Shown: piece by piece, positions 11,469 to 22,470 of the stretch
Position numbering within the stretch: the first letter of the stretch is position 1
How the letters are laid out: each line of letters opens with the position of its first letter
NCBI GenBank assembly: GCA_963682025.1
Contig: OY821520.1
Coordinates: 235,711,530 to 235,775,529, forward strand
DNA: 64,000 nt
Source: Cordilura impudica
Taxonomy: Eukaryota; Arthropoda; Insecta; Diptera; Scathophagidae
Direction: 5' to 3'
The notes under the pieces: model-generated
Told to the model about the DNA's origin: nothing
Database searches by the model: none
The model's input: only the letters and a program-made list of their open reading frames with translations
Program-made: the position numbers and the translations under genes

Positions 11469-12440
11469 CTAACAAAGTTGAAGGAAATTTAAGTACAGTA
11501 GAGAGGATTTGTTGCAGAAAATTTTGTGCCCCAAGCGGCATTTAAGTTTATTGGCATGTATATTTAGTGGCTCGAATCTACCTTCAGCTTTAAGGATTTT
11601 TATTGGTGTAGTTCTGAAAGTTCGTAGGCTTGCTCTGATGGATGCATTAAGGATGACTTCGACTATTTTAAGATTTGATTTGGCGGCCATGCTGTAGATA
11701 ACTAGACCGTTATCGATCTTGGAGAGTATTATTGATTTTACTAGCCTAAGTAGACTGTTTTTGTGTATAAGGCTCTTGGAGGACGAAAGGTATTTAATGA
11801 TGTTTAATCTACTTGTTAAATTTTTTTCTAAATAGTTACAATGATTCTTAAAGCTATATTTACAATCAAAGTTTAGTCCTAATATTGTACAATTATTTAC
11901 ATTTTTAATAGTGCTGTTATTAAAAGTTAAGTTTATACTATTACAATTTCTTTTTTTTTTTTTGCAAATGTGTAGATGATTTGTTTTTTCAAACGAAATA
12001 TCTGCACCTGAGATTTTTGACCGGTTGTCAATTGGAAGTAAGGTTTTGGAAAATTGCTCTTTAATTTGATTATTTGACTGTTTCTTTGCAATGACATATA
12101 GGTCATCTTCATATATACAATGGTCTACCTTATTATTGTTACTTATAATACGACTTAAGTCATCAAAAGCCACAATAAAAAGGGTTACCGAAAATTGAGA
12201 TCCCTGAGGAATTCCATTGTACATTTGTATTGTATTTGAGATAGTATTATTTATGTGAACAGAGAATTTTCTGTTTGAAAGAAATGATTTAATAAAATTA
12301 AATATTTTTGGGCCTATGGACACTGGTGCTATTTTGTCAAATGCTTTGATGAAATCAATTGACAAAATTGAGGTATTATTTTTGGTAGAACGATTTTTAC
12401 ATATGATGTGATCTAAATATAATAGTGTATCTATAGATCT
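11469..12440 (-). pseudogene. LINE A reverse transcriptase, C-terminal part
   Basis: About 300 open residues start inside the palm: SIDFIKAFDKI (first catalytic Asp region), GIPQGSQFSVTLF, and YEDDLYV, where active elements have YADD. The A-to-E change and the missing N-terminus make it non-functional. The thumb segment (LSKIDNGLVIYSMA) follows. The N-terminal RT part lies at 15350-16200, before the LINE B insertion. Confidence 0.85.
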
Positions 12441-12445
12441 ATAGA

Positions 12446-12998
12446 AAAACGAATTTTCTTTATAATACGTTGTGCGGTCAGACTACAAAGGATGTGATCT
12501 GCCAGATAGAGGTCGCTAATATGAGAGCAACGTTTTTATGGTAATAAATATCTATAGACCATTGTTACCCACATTACGACGATGTTCTAACGAGTCGATA
12601 TTTTTGGAACATTAACGAGCTTCAACGCCCTCCTTTGTACATGGTCCTGTAACTTCAAAATAGAAACTGAAGGTCTTGCCCATATATGAGAGTTGTATTC
12701 CAATTTCGGTCGGATGTAGGTGGTATAGATTTCAAGGAGATCAGAAGAAGGGGTGAATCAATTTTTGCACCGATTTAAAAATCCAAGATTTTTGTATGCT
12801 GCCTTCGACAATTGCAAAATGCGTTCGTTTCAACGGACATGGCATTGTATTTTCATGAACACCACTTGCAGACAGGTATTGATTGAGTGTATCATTCAAT
12901 GTCTGACTTTTGCCTCGATGCTCAAAAAGGCTTGGCCAATAATTGAAGGAAAATGAATTGCAAAATATAGAAGGTTTGCCTAAGAAAGTCATTAAGAA
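12446..12998 (-). mobile_element. LINE B, 3' part (reverse transcriptase thumb)
   Basis: Minus-strand frames read DLLEIYTTYIRPKLEYNSHI and SLTAQRIIKKIRFS, typical of the region after the RT palm in a Jockey/CR1-like LINE; the same family recurs at 31665-32210. The junction with LINE A is near 12445. The piece upstream (FLNDFLRQTF) joins directly to the LINE B segment ending near 14398 once LINE C is removed. Confidence 0.7.
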
Positions 12999-13134
12999 TT
13001 TTTTTTATTTTTTCAAATTCATTTATTTGCAATCAATTTACAATAAAATAATAACCAAATCTTATAAAAAATTAAGGTTAATAGAGCAGCTAAGTTCCAT
13101 TGAGCTTAAGTCTTTTTACTTCGTCACTGTCATC

Positions 13135-13800
13135 TAATAATGTTATTGCCAGTACGTTTCGGTGATTACTTAGTCTATTCAGGTAATTTGTGCTATATTT
13201 TGATATCATCTTTAATTTTAGGAACATCAAGACCGTTGTGAATATTATCATTTCTGACAAGGTATATCTGTTATAAGTCTTAAAGTTTTTTTTTTTGTAA
13301 AATATCGACATCGAAATAACAAGCCGTTCCCCACCGTTGAATCCCATAAGTCCATATATAATATTAATTTATATATTAGATTATTTTCCAAACTTAATTG
13401 GGATTTGGGACCCAATAGCCAATACATTTTTCCAGTTTTTATATCAAGTTGTTGTCTATCTATATGTAAGCCTAGATACTTTACGCTGTTCAATGTAGAA
13501 ATTGTGACTCCATTTAAAGAAACAGGTGTACAGTTACCTTTTTTAAGAGTATATGTTACTTGGGTCGATTTTTCGGCATTAACTTTTACATTCCACTTGC
13601 CTAAGGCTTCACATGGAATATTATTTGGTGGCTAAAATTGTAGTATCATCTGAATATGTCGCAATTGCTACATCATTGTTTGTGGGCATGTCTGCAGTAA
13701 ACAATGTATAGAGAACTAGTCCCAAGACACTGTACTGTTGGAAACCAGATTGCATATTACGAATATTTGATTCTTCGTCGTTAATAGTAACATAAAAAGT
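13135..13800 (-). pseudogene. LINE C reverse transcriptase, palm and thumb (broken)
   Basis: Frames read VLGLVLYTLFTADMPTNN then VAIATYSDDTTILA (active-site YSDD for the usual YADD), then YLGLHIDRQQL and KMYWLLGPKSQLSLENN in another frame. The order and motifs are those of Jockey-clade LINEs; frameshifts near 13500, 13330 and 13700 disable it. Confidence 0.75.
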
Positions 13801-13856
13801 ACGTTCAGTTAATTACGACTTTAATCGAAGGTAAAACGGCGCCGGTAAAAGATTTT

Positions 13857-14390
13857 TTACCCTGACATCCGAAAATACAGAATAACAATTTGTTTTTCAT
13901 TGCCCCTATGGCATTTTTCAGGAGTTCCATGTTTTTTTTGGAAACCAAATTGTTGATCGGGCACTATTTGCAGAGTTTCCAATATCGACAGAAGCCTGTT
14001 TTGAAAAAGTCTCTCAAACAACTTCGAGAAAATTGGCAGTAAGCTTATCGATCTGTATGAGTTGATAGAGTTTTCCGGTTTATTTGGTTTTGGTATCATT
14101 ATAAATTTAGCATCCTTCCATTGGATAGGAAAGTGGGACAATCTTAACACTGAATTAAATACTGAGGTAAGAAAAAGAAACGCTTTGTTTAGAAATGTTT
14201 TTAGAGTTATGGAATCAATATTATCGTAGCCTGGAGACTTTTTGGGGTTTAGATTTTTAATTCCTGTTTGAATTTCCCTAACTGTAAACGGTTTTATAGG
14301 TCGACTCATTTGACATGGGACATCAAGGAAATTCTTTATTTCAGTTGCTTCCAGTGCCTTACGTTTGTCCGATGTGCACCAATAGATATT
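13857..14390 (-). pseudogene. LINE C reverse transcriptase, fingers
   Basis: Open minus-strand frame with FTVREIQTGIKNLNPKKSPG, IPKPNKPENSINSYRSISLL and VPDQQFGFQKKHGT. These are the N-terminal RT blocks. In the same open frame the first ~50 residues upstream of 14398 come from LINE B, so the apparent 234-residue protein is a chimera made by insertion. Confidence 0.8.
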
Positions 14391-14397
14391 TAAATCT

Positions 14398-14975
14398 TTA
14401 AGAAACTTAAGGCATAAAGAGGGAGAAAGAACAGAACCTTGGGGTAACCCTGAATTAAGCTGAAATTCATTGGATGAGACCCCATCAATAACAACACGTA
14501 TTGTGCGGGGTTTGAGAAAACTCGATATAAATAAAGAAGTCAATGCTGACCCCAAATGCAATAAGCTGTGGTATTAAAACACCGAGCTACATGCGATCGA
14601 TCGCCTTGGAAGTATCTGGAACAACCACTTTACTTTCAACAAAATTGTGAATGGATCCACACCAAATTCAGAAAGAAAAGCTAACAGGTCTCCCGAAAAC
14701 CATACAATCGATCATTAAGAAGTAACTTGGCCTTTAGATCGTTGACAAGATGGTAATTAATCATGCTCTCCGTCACCTTTGAGAGCGCAGACAAGATTGC
14801 AATTGAACGGAAATTATTAGTCTCATCCTTTTAATGGACTAGTTGGCTATCTTCCAGCAGTGGGAAAAAATCACGCATGATACAAAAAGCTGAAAAAGTT
14901 GGCCAATGGATTAGCTAGCGACGAAAAGCACTGTTTTAGCACCAGTGTTGGTATGTCGTCTGGTTCTGCAAAGGT
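14398..14975 (-). mobile_element. LINE B, 5' part as preserved
   Basis: Minus-strand frames read EPDDIPTLVLKQCFSSLA, WKIAN, SKAIDRM, then ISSFLKPRTIRVVIDGVSS and NSGLPQGSVLSPSLC. These are RT blocks 1 to 5 of a second LINE family with several stops. The left end (about 14975) adjoins unrelated sequence, so the insertion into LINE A is probably 5'-truncated here. Confidence 0.7.
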
Positions 14976-15330
14976 TTAAAGTTCCAGAAAATAATGTTTA
15001 TGTTAATTTTCCGAAAATTGCTGAAGAACAATTTATAAAATGGAAAAATAGTGGTCCATTAACACTACAATCACTTATGGCCGACTCAAAAAACATATCT
15101 GGTAAGTACGTTTTATAAATATGTTTCGATTTTTCGAACTTTCGAGTCTTGTACCCGACATTTCGTTCAGAACTATATTTACTTTCTACTTTTATATTAT
15201 TCTCTGCAAATTTTCCTACTTTATAAATGAGACTTTTAAAATCACATGTCCTCATGGCTTTGAGGGATTTCCTTCACAAAATCTAAGATTGGAACCCTAT
15301 TTGGTTCTGTGTCATTAGTGTATGATTTTT
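14976..15330. other. Junction island between LINE B and LINE A
   Basis: This does not match either LINE clearly. On the plus strand, 14982-15101 reads as a protein-like segment ending in a consensus splice donor (see findings). Otherwise unassigned. Confidence 0.35.
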
Positions 15331-15349
15331 TATGAACCACATCAATTTT

Positions 15350-16200
15350 TTCCAAAAAGTTTCGATATGCAAGGCAGTAGAGAGATAGGTTTAGATTGGT
15401 TTATAGTTTTTTTTTGAATGGCTACTACGGATGAAGTTTTTAAGAATTGAGGAATCAAAGTTGTGTCGAATATATTATTAAACAAATTTAAAATACGGAT
15501 TTTTAATGTTTTTAAGAGGGACTTAAGTATTGGATAGGAAATTTTATCAAGTCTTGGAGTTTTGCCTTTGGTGTGTTTATACTGTATGTTAGTTCATATA
15601 AGTTAAAAGGTTGCTCTATTACTTTAGATTTTGCAGGACAGTTTGTTACATTTAAAGATGTTAAAGTTTGGGCTTTTGCGTTTTGGAAATTTTGAGAAAA
15701 GTTGGCATCTTGCGATTAAGAGACCAGTATTCAGCAAATGATTTTGATAGTTCATGTGAATCTGTGATTATTTTTCCATTTATAGAGATTGAGTTTATTT
15801 TGTGGGAGGGTGTAGACACCTGTAAGTTTTCCTATATTTTGCCATAATATGGAAGAGGGCGTAGATGGGTTCAAGGTTTCAGTAAACTCATTGAATGATT
15901 TGACTTTTGGCGTTGTTTCTCTTATATGAAATGAAATTTTCATCGCACATATTTTGTTTAAAATTATTCCACGAATTTTGTTTTAAATCTCGTATATTTT
16001 GCAACTCATGAGACCACTGAGGTACCATTTTCGATATCCTCCTCGTTGGGGTTAATGGGATACTTTCATTGGCAGATGGTCTAATAACCTTTCTAATAGA
16101 TGCTGCTTCTTTATTTATGTTTTGTGATATATGAAAATTTTCGCTGAAATGACAAATATGTTCCCGATAAATATCCCAATTTGCTTTATTTGTATTGAAT
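15350..16200 (-). pseudogene. LINE A linker and reverse transcriptase N-terminus
   Basis: Just after the MITE the frame reads SVSKFNTNKANWDIYREHIC, then SIPLTPTRRISKMVPQWSH, and after frameshifts SLLKNIKIRILNLFNNIF and PISLLYCLA. This matches the region between endonuclease and RT of I-type elements and the first RT blocks. It is broken by stops and shifts at about 15750, 15690 and 15420. Confidence 0.7.
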
Positions 16201-16213
16201 TTTGATACACTAA

Positions 16214-16601
16214 TGCCGTTTTCTTTTCTGACAAAAAATGTCGCCCTTTTTCTGCCCTTTTTTAGAAAAGTGTAATTTTTTATATATTCTGAATTAAGAG
16301 CAACCTCATATTATATATCAATCGAAAGGTCTCAAAGTGCTGTGTGCATAAATGCAAAAAAAAATTTTATTATTATCCTCTTGGAAGTCATAGGGTGAAA
16401 ATATTCAAAAAAGGGGAACACACCATGACCTGAAAGAAGTCAATGGCTGGAATTTTTTCTGATTTACGAGGGCTTGACTTTGAGACCTTTGGATTGATGT
16501 ATAAGATAAGCTTGCTCTTAATTCAGAATATATATAAAAAATACACTTTTCGAATAAAGGGCAAAAAAGGGCGACATTTTTTGTCAGAAAAGAAAACGGC
16601 A
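16214..16601. mobile_element. 388-bp MITE with ~95-bp terminal inverted repeats
   Basis: It starts TGCCGTTTTCTTTTCTGAC and ends GTCAGAAAAGAAAACGGCA. The inverted arms reach about 95 bases (to TTAAGAGCAA / TTGCTCTTAA). TAA at 16211-16213 and 16602-16604 is the target duplication, as for PIF/Harbinger-type elements. Removing it with one TAA rejoins the LINE A endonuclease to its linker. No coding capacity. Confidence 0.85.
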
Positions 16602-16604
16602 TAA

Positions 16605-17260
16605 GTTTAGTGGTATGATTATTAATTACGAACTGGTTCAAGATTGGATACTGATCACTGTTGTATAGATCGTTAATGACTTGCCATCTACACATAGGTA
16701 TAATGGGAATAGAAACAATTGAAAGATCGATGTGTGTAAAGGTGTTGTGTAAGCTGAGATCAGTTGCGGAGCCGTTATTTAATGTGCTTAGATTTGAGTT
16801 AAATAAAAAATTTTCTAAAAGTGTACCTCTTTTCTTAGTAGTAGGAGAACCCCAAAGTGAACTCCAAGCATTAAAATTGCCCAACATGATGGTATCTATT
16901 AAATTATTAAGATCACCTGATGAAATTGGGATTTGTGGTGGCATATTTAAGGATAGAATAGAAAAACGAACGGTTCTGTTTATTTCCAAACCAACTACGT
17001 TTAGAGATTGGTTTGTGTTTAAAATTTTATGTGGTATGTTTTTTTTTTAATAGGAATAGCTGGACCTTCTTTGGATGCTGTGTTTGAGTTAAAAAAAAAA
17101 AAAAAAAATACCCATTATATTGCGTAGGAGTTATTGGAGTAGAGTTTATATTGAATTTTGTTTCTTGCAAACAGATTATATCTGGATTTTTTTTAGATAT
17201 AAGAAGTTGTAGGTTATTATGGTACCCACGAATATTCCATTGAAGAATATTAATGACCAT
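16605..17260 (-). pseudogene. LINE A endonuclease domain (broken)
   Basis: The start reads MVINILQWNIRGYHNNLQLL then IICLQETKF, the APE-type endonuclease blocks with catalytic N and E. After a frameshift in the A-run near 17090-17110 comes IMLGNFNAWSSLWGSP (GDFN is the usual form, D replaced here) and DLSIVS. In active LINEs this domain nicks the target. Confidence 0.8.
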
Positions 17261-18254
17261 AGATATTAAAATTAAGAGAAAGTAGTCTGTGAAATTTAAG
17301 AGATGTCTTAATAAATTGTGAGAATTAACTCAATTATTCCGATAACTCATCGTAGGTTGCCATAAATTCTAAATCTTGTATTGGAATGTCAATGTCCGAA
17401 CTGTGTTCTGTTGAATTTGTTTTTATGGGTGGGGGGATTGTGTCTATGTTATTTATGCTCAGAGAGCCTGAGAAAATTGGTAAGTTTGTTGCTGTTTGTT
17501 TGATGTAGATATTTTTAGCTGTTAGTTTTATTTGTAGTTGTAGAAACTTGTGTGTTTGGAGTGGAGTTGTTGAGACTTATTTTTTGTTTTAGGGAGTTGG
17601 TTTCGAAAGTGTCGTTTAATTCAAATGTGAGATTTGTTATCGGCTTGGAGGGCTTCTTTTTGATTTGTTTTGTATTTAGAATATTTGTGTTTGGGGATAG
17701 TGTTGTTGTTTTAAGGTGATCTATAATATTAATAGGCTAGGCGATTTCTTGTGGCCGATATTTTGTTCTACCGTTTTATCCCGATTTTGACCAAACGCAC
17801 ATTATTTGAAAGGTATTTAGTTTTAGCCGTTTTGCAGATTTACAGATTTTAAAATTTTTTCCTTTATTTTGAGTAAATTGCATTTCAAGTTGCTAATAAC
17901 ACATACATAAAATTATACATATGTAAATGAGTTTGTTATCTTCATTCACAATAATAATAAACCATAAAAGTGTTGGTTTGTGAATTGGTTAAGTTGAAAA
18001 ATAAAGTTGCCTAGAAATTTCACTCGAATTTCGAGCGTTGGAATCTGCTAGTAAATATTATTGACTTGAAGCTGGTATTGCTAGAAAAGTGGTATTTGAT
18101 TTTGATGCTATTCTCGAGTATGAGGTGAGGTGAGTGATGTAGTGCTTCTTGTTTGTTCTTTATGAAATATTATTGCTTCACGTATTTGACATTTATTAGA
18201 TGATGCGGGGTGTTCTTGTACATACCAAATCTTTGTGGGGTGGGAGATTAGAGT

Positions 18255-18581
18255 TTACGCAAGAGGGAGAATTTCTACAACGTTTAATAGTGTGACCCAA
18301 TAGTTGGTCATCGGATTAGGGATGAATTCACGTACTTTCACTTTCTGCCATGATATTTTAATAGATTCTGGGATGTTATACAAATCAAATGTGAGTAAAA
18401 TAACCCCTGAGGGTGATTTTACACCACCTATTGTTTTTTCATATTTATAATGGCTAACAACTCCTTGGAATGATAGTTCGTCAATAATTTCTTGACGGTC
18501 AACATTTTTGAGATAAGGGGCATATAGTGTATATAGGTGTTGCAATTTACACTCTATAAGCAGCCATGTAACACTTTGCAT
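18255..18581 (-). pseudogene. LINE A ORF1 (gag-like) fragment
   Basis: 108 residues containing GVVSHYKYEKTIGGVKSPSG and LTFDLYNIPESIKI, which resemble the RNA-binding ORF1 of I-type LINEs. Downstream (18230-18150) a shifted frame gives HPASSNKCQI, a remnant of a CCHC knuckle. The position 5' of the endonuclease fits. Confidence 0.6.
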
Positions 18582-18829
18582 TTGATAAATTTGTTTGCAG
18601 TCAATTTGTCTTTGACTAGCAAGAGTAATTTATCGTCTCTTAGTTGAGAAATTGATATTATGCCTTTGCTAATGAGCTGAATAGCTCGGTAAATGGCAAA
18701 GCATGAATAATATGATAGAGCTTGTTTTTCGTTTGATGCACTAACAACAACTTATCTTGGATTGTGCAATTTTTGAGTAGAAGGAGTGGGGAGAGAAGGG
18801 AAATCGGTTGAGTGTTCTCCTATATAAGA

Positions 18830-19189
18830 TTATTTATTATTTATTTTTTTTTTTTTTGAGGACTTTGATCAGCTAGTAAGGCAAACCGGTTTCCCCTATG
18901 AGGGGGCCCATGTTTTAAGATTGCTTACGCCAATGTATGTATAGACAACAAATGGGAGAGAACGAACGAATAGAAAAAAATTGTTTTATTTATTTATTGA
19001 GTATAAACTTCACAAACTTTTACGTTTACTCGATGCGCGAAGCTCGAAGACAATGCAAAGAATAAAGGCTGACCGTACTCGATGAGTGTTAGTCGGTGAC
19101 TGTTGCCCATTTAAAATTTCTCGAGAAAATAAAATTTGAAATTACGAAATGGTTGCTTTTATCATTTTCAAAATTTATGAACTTTTGTT
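18830..19189. other. Unassigned stretch, possible LINE A 5' region
   Basis: Somewhat less AT-rich (AAACCGGTTTCCCCTATGAG near 18885). It could be the 5' untranslated part of LINE A; nothing coding is seen. Confidence 0.3.
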
Positions 19190-19490
19190 CCCTATACCAC
19201 TATGTGGTCATGGTATAATGAATTTGGTATATAAGCTTCTATCCTAGTCCCCATACAAATGACCCTTATGACATCGACTTAAATTGCCATAGGATCCAAA
19301 TTATCTTATGGATTTCGGCCAAAGTGGGTTTGTGTTAATCAGTAGTCCAAAAATAAACCCTGTATAGGACAATTCTTGGTCAAAGCCCCCATATAAAGCT
19401 GCTTCCCTATCTTCACTTAAACCTAGAAAAATCAAAAATATTGCACAGATTTTCTCGCCTGATAGCTATATGATCGTGGTATAATATTTG
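19190..19490 (-). repeat. mini-me/DINE-1-like repeat, fragment
   Basis: Starts CCCTATACCACTATGTGGTC and carries CTAGTCCCCATACAAATGAC and AAATTGCCATAGGATCCAAA, matching the interior of the fuller copies in reverse orientation. Confidence 0.65.
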
Positions 19491-21085
19491 CATGATCCAC
19501 CCCGACTATTCCTCTACGAAACCGATACGAATGACGAACGTATGGAATCATACTAATGTTGTATCCATACTAGGAGTCACAGGGGGCTCGGAAGAAGCCA
19601 AATCTAATAAGGTCTCCAGAGAGATTGACAACAAAATGACGGACACAGGCTACAAGCGCTCACTCGGTTTTTTAAAAGCGATTCAGTAACCTTAAGTGCA
19701 AGGGAAACACACTCAAAATGAACACTAGGTCAGAACAAAGCAGATCTGAACTAATCAAAATTAAAATCTCAGGTCCTATATTTTAGATTTGATCATTCAT
19801 CATTTTCTATAAATATTAAATCGTCGAATTTTTCCAATTTTGGATTTTTATCGATCTCAAAAAGTTTTATAAAAAGAAAAATCAAAGAATTTCTCGAAAA
19901 TATTGGATTTTTTCGATCGAAATTTAAAATTTTAGATTTCTGAAATTTTTATTAAAAAAAAAAAAAAAAACATTTCTAATAATTTTTTAAATGAAAAAAT
20001 TTTTTAAATAGAAGATTGAAATTATTATAAAAGAAAGCTTAAGCGTCTTAATTAAAAAAATGTTTTTAACAATTATTTGCTAAAAAAAATATTATTAAAA
20101 AAAAAAACCTGAAAAACTTCTGAGTTTTTAAACTATTTTTCTTAAAGAAAAATCTCCCAAACTGAGAAATTTTCTATATTTAGAATATTTTAAAGTCAAA
20201 GATTCTTAAAAATTTTTTTTTTTGTATACATTTCTCAATATTGAGCTTTTTTTCCAATTACTATAAAAATATAATCGATTAATCATTTCAATTGCACAGA
20301 CCTAAAAATAAAGAACGTTTTTTTTACGTAAAATAAAAAAATATGTAATTCACAATCACTCGTTTTGTTATATTATTGAGAACATAGGAAAACTTTTGTT
20401 TAATCCAAGAACAAATCGTTACCATTGCTATTTCGGTGATGCGACTCATTCTCCTAGATTTGGTTGATAGACTGCGTTTGAGACCATCAATATTTTGCTC
20501 GAACAACTTTAGTGATTATATTTTAGATATTCAGAAAACATATTACAAATTTTAACGAGTAATTTAAAGAAAAACAAACAATTTATAAAAAAATAAATTT
20601 AAAACAATTTTGAAAAAAATATTAACAAATGGATATAAAAGAAGGAAAGAAAAATAAAAATAAAAAATGAAAAATAGATTTAAGTAAATTTTATAAAATT
20701 TTATAAATTAATGATGAATTTAAAAGAAGAAAAGAAAATAATGAATGGATAAAAAAGCAATACTAGGTCTGCTACCCACAGGTTTTTTTATACTTTTTTT
20801 TTGAGATGACTAAGAAAAATAAATTCTTTAAATAATAATATAATGAAAGTTAAAAAAAAAATGCAAAATTTTGAAAATTTTATTTTTTTTTATACAAGTG
20901 TGGTTTTTTTTCAATTTTTAAGTGAATACTTAGTGGAAAAAGGAGAGTATATGAAAAACTTTTTGTGTTTTTTTTGTTTAAATTTTAAAAACTAATGGTA
21001 AAAGGATTTTGAAAAATATGGAACATGTATTTTTGTGTTTTATCAAACCATTACCTAGTATTGTTTTTATTGGAATGAAACTTAC
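19491..21085. other. Mostly AT-rich DNA
   Basis: A less AT-rich piece at 19491-19745 has a 65-codon ORF with no recognisable domain. The rest has T/A runs typical of introns. A minus-strand frame at 20324-20506 is unassigned. Confidence 0.35.
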
Positions 21086-21183
21086 CATTTGATTGAAGAA
21101 TGGATGATGTAATACTTCCTGTACTGTTATCCTTTGTGCTGGATCAACGACTAGACATTTACGTATAAGATCTTTGGGATCCT
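21086..21183 (-). CDS. PhKgamma: Phosphorylase kinase gamma, exon with end of kinase domain
   Basis: Reads (G)EDPKDLIRKCLVVDPAQRI then TVQEVLHHPFFNQM, the last helices of the kinase C-lobe, with the conserved Arg of DPAQR. Acceptor ATTTTAG/AGGAT at 21183 and donor ATG/GTAAG at 21086. The exon is 98 bp, enters in phase 1 from the 25538 donor and leaves in phase 0. The downstream regulatory exon was not found; the phase-0 exon at 8811 is one candidate. Confidence 0.93.
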
Positions 21184-21559
21184 CTAAAATAAAACAAAAG
21201 AAAAAGAAAAGAACATTTGAATATCGTGTCAAAATAAACTTTGAATATCTCAACTAGGAGAAAATTTAGAAACCACACTAAATATCTCTCAGAATATGGA
21301 TTGTCTTTGTACCAAACTATGCGGTTGTCTAAAGCCGTTTCTAAATATACATGCATATATAAATATGTAGGTATAAACTTTTTGGAATAGAAGGATAGGT
21401 AAATTCTGGGATATGAATAAATTTGGAATCATTATAATAGTTATGCTCATTACTGACTCTGTAACGTTGAACATATACGTATAATTAATTATCACTCATA
21501 GGTTTACGTAATTATTTTGGTGGGAAACATAAAATTGAAAGCTAAAGTCGTAGAGCAAA
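21184..21559. other. Intron sequence of phosphorylase kinase gamma
   Basis: AT-rich intronic sequence with no other feature recognised. Confidence 0.6.
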
Positions 21560-22470
21560 ATGGTTGAAATTTTGGCCATATTTAAAAAATTCATCTTACA
21601 ATGGTATAAACAGCGATTTATTTAAAGTCTCCTAAATCGATACAAAACGGCAAGCCCGTTTTGAGTTTGTTCAATAGCCAGAAGTCACATGGTGCTAAGA
21701 GTCGAATTCGATCTCGAAGAATCAATGAAGCTTGAGAGAGTGCATTATCATGGTGCAAAAACATAACGCGTCAGCCTTTACGAATAGCTTCATGCAAAAG
21801 ATATAATCAGCCTAATTCTAAATAATTCTTTCCCTTATTTTAATATTCCCCGTCTATTTATTTTTTCAAGAAAATAAAATCCCCCGGGAGAAAAATCCAC
21901 TGGTTTATTCAGAATTGAGCTGAATATGCCTTGTTAACAGTTTAGGTAGGCGACAGGAACGAATAATGCACCATACTACGATAATCGAAGAAAACTGTTG
22001 ATGACCTTAATTTTTTAACTACTTTAGCGTGATCTTTTCTATCTTGCTTCAGCTTTTCATCACCCTTAATGGTGCAGAAAGCATTGTTTCAGAGATGCTC
22101 TTAAAAAAATTGTTTTTTTTTTGTTTTTTTTTTTGATCCAATCGAAATTTGACGTGTTTGAGGCCCAAAATAGATTTTAATAAAATCGTGTGATTAGCTG
22201 GCCATTTGGAAATGTCAATAGTATAACCAAGATTTCTGATTGTCACTCCACGATTTTTCAGCACCAAATCGTTGACGTCCTTTACGTATTGTTCAATCAA
22301 ATAATGTTTTTCTCCTCCGGGGCGCCCATTGTCTTAAACGCGCTCTCTGCCATCTGGGAACTGTTTGTACTAATTGCAAACATTGTTTTTCGGCATAATC
22401 TGGAACTTCTTTGCTCAACAAAATCGGACATTGTTAAAATCGCCAAATTGACATGAACAGTACTACCAAC
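21560..22470 (-). pseudogene. mariner relic, highly decayed
   Basis: Minus-strand pieces in different frames read MSDFVEQRSSRLCRKTMF, VKDVNDLVLKNRGVTIRN, DEKLKQDRKDHAKV, and HHDNALSQASLI followed by LLAPCDFWLLNKLK. The order matches a DD34D-type mariner transposase (HHDNAPAHTS...LAPCDFFLFPKLK). It lies in an intron of phosphorylase kinase gamma and has lost large parts. No termini were resolved. Confidence 0.65.

Larger units (their letters stand above)
10490..12445 (-). mobile_element. I-like LINE A, 3' half
   Basis: Minus-strand order: reverse transcriptase palm and thumb (12440-11469), RNase H (11400-11095), then a Cys/His segment (about 10920-10740). An AATAATAATAAT run near 10492-10503 resembles the TAA-repeat tail of I-type elements. 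The 5' half lies at about 15300-18600, separated by inserted LINEs B and C. Several stops and frameshifts show it is inactive. Confidence 0.8.
12999..14397 (-). mobile_element. LINE C, 5'-truncated Jockey-like insertion
   Basis: About 1.4 kb on the minus strand: RT fingers (LNPKKSPGYDNI, SYRSISLLPIFSKLFERL), palm with YSDDTTIL near 13660, then the Jockey-type thumb (YLGLHIDRQQL, KMYWLLGPKSQLSLENNL, MDLWDSTVGNG). It ends in an A-rich tail (T-rich on the plus strand at 12999-13016). TTAAGAA at 12992-12998 and again at 14398-14404 is a likely target-site duplication. It is 5'-truncated within the RT and carries several frameshifts. Confidence 0.8.
15331..18600 (-). mobile_element. I-like LINE A, 5' half
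   Basis: Minus-strand order: gag-like ORF1 (18581-18255), apurinic-type endonuclease (17260-16605), then RT N-terminus (16200-15350). The order agrees with the 3' half at 10490-12445. A 388-bp MITE interrupts it at 16214-16601. Multiple frameshifts are present. Confidence 0.75.

Noticed and set aside
13857..14561. Single 234-residue reverse transcriptase protein
   Set aside because: Block order is wrong (the palm motif precedes the fingers); it is a junction of LINE B and inserted LINE C.
19492..19689. 65-codon plus-strand ORF in a less AT-rich patch
   Set aside because: No domain, no context of a gene; could be a scrap of a mobile element.
20324..20506. 60-codon minus-strand ORF with a basic segment
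   Set aside because: No recognisable motif, no good splice sites tested, and not alignable by eye to phosphorylase kinase gamma or a transposase.
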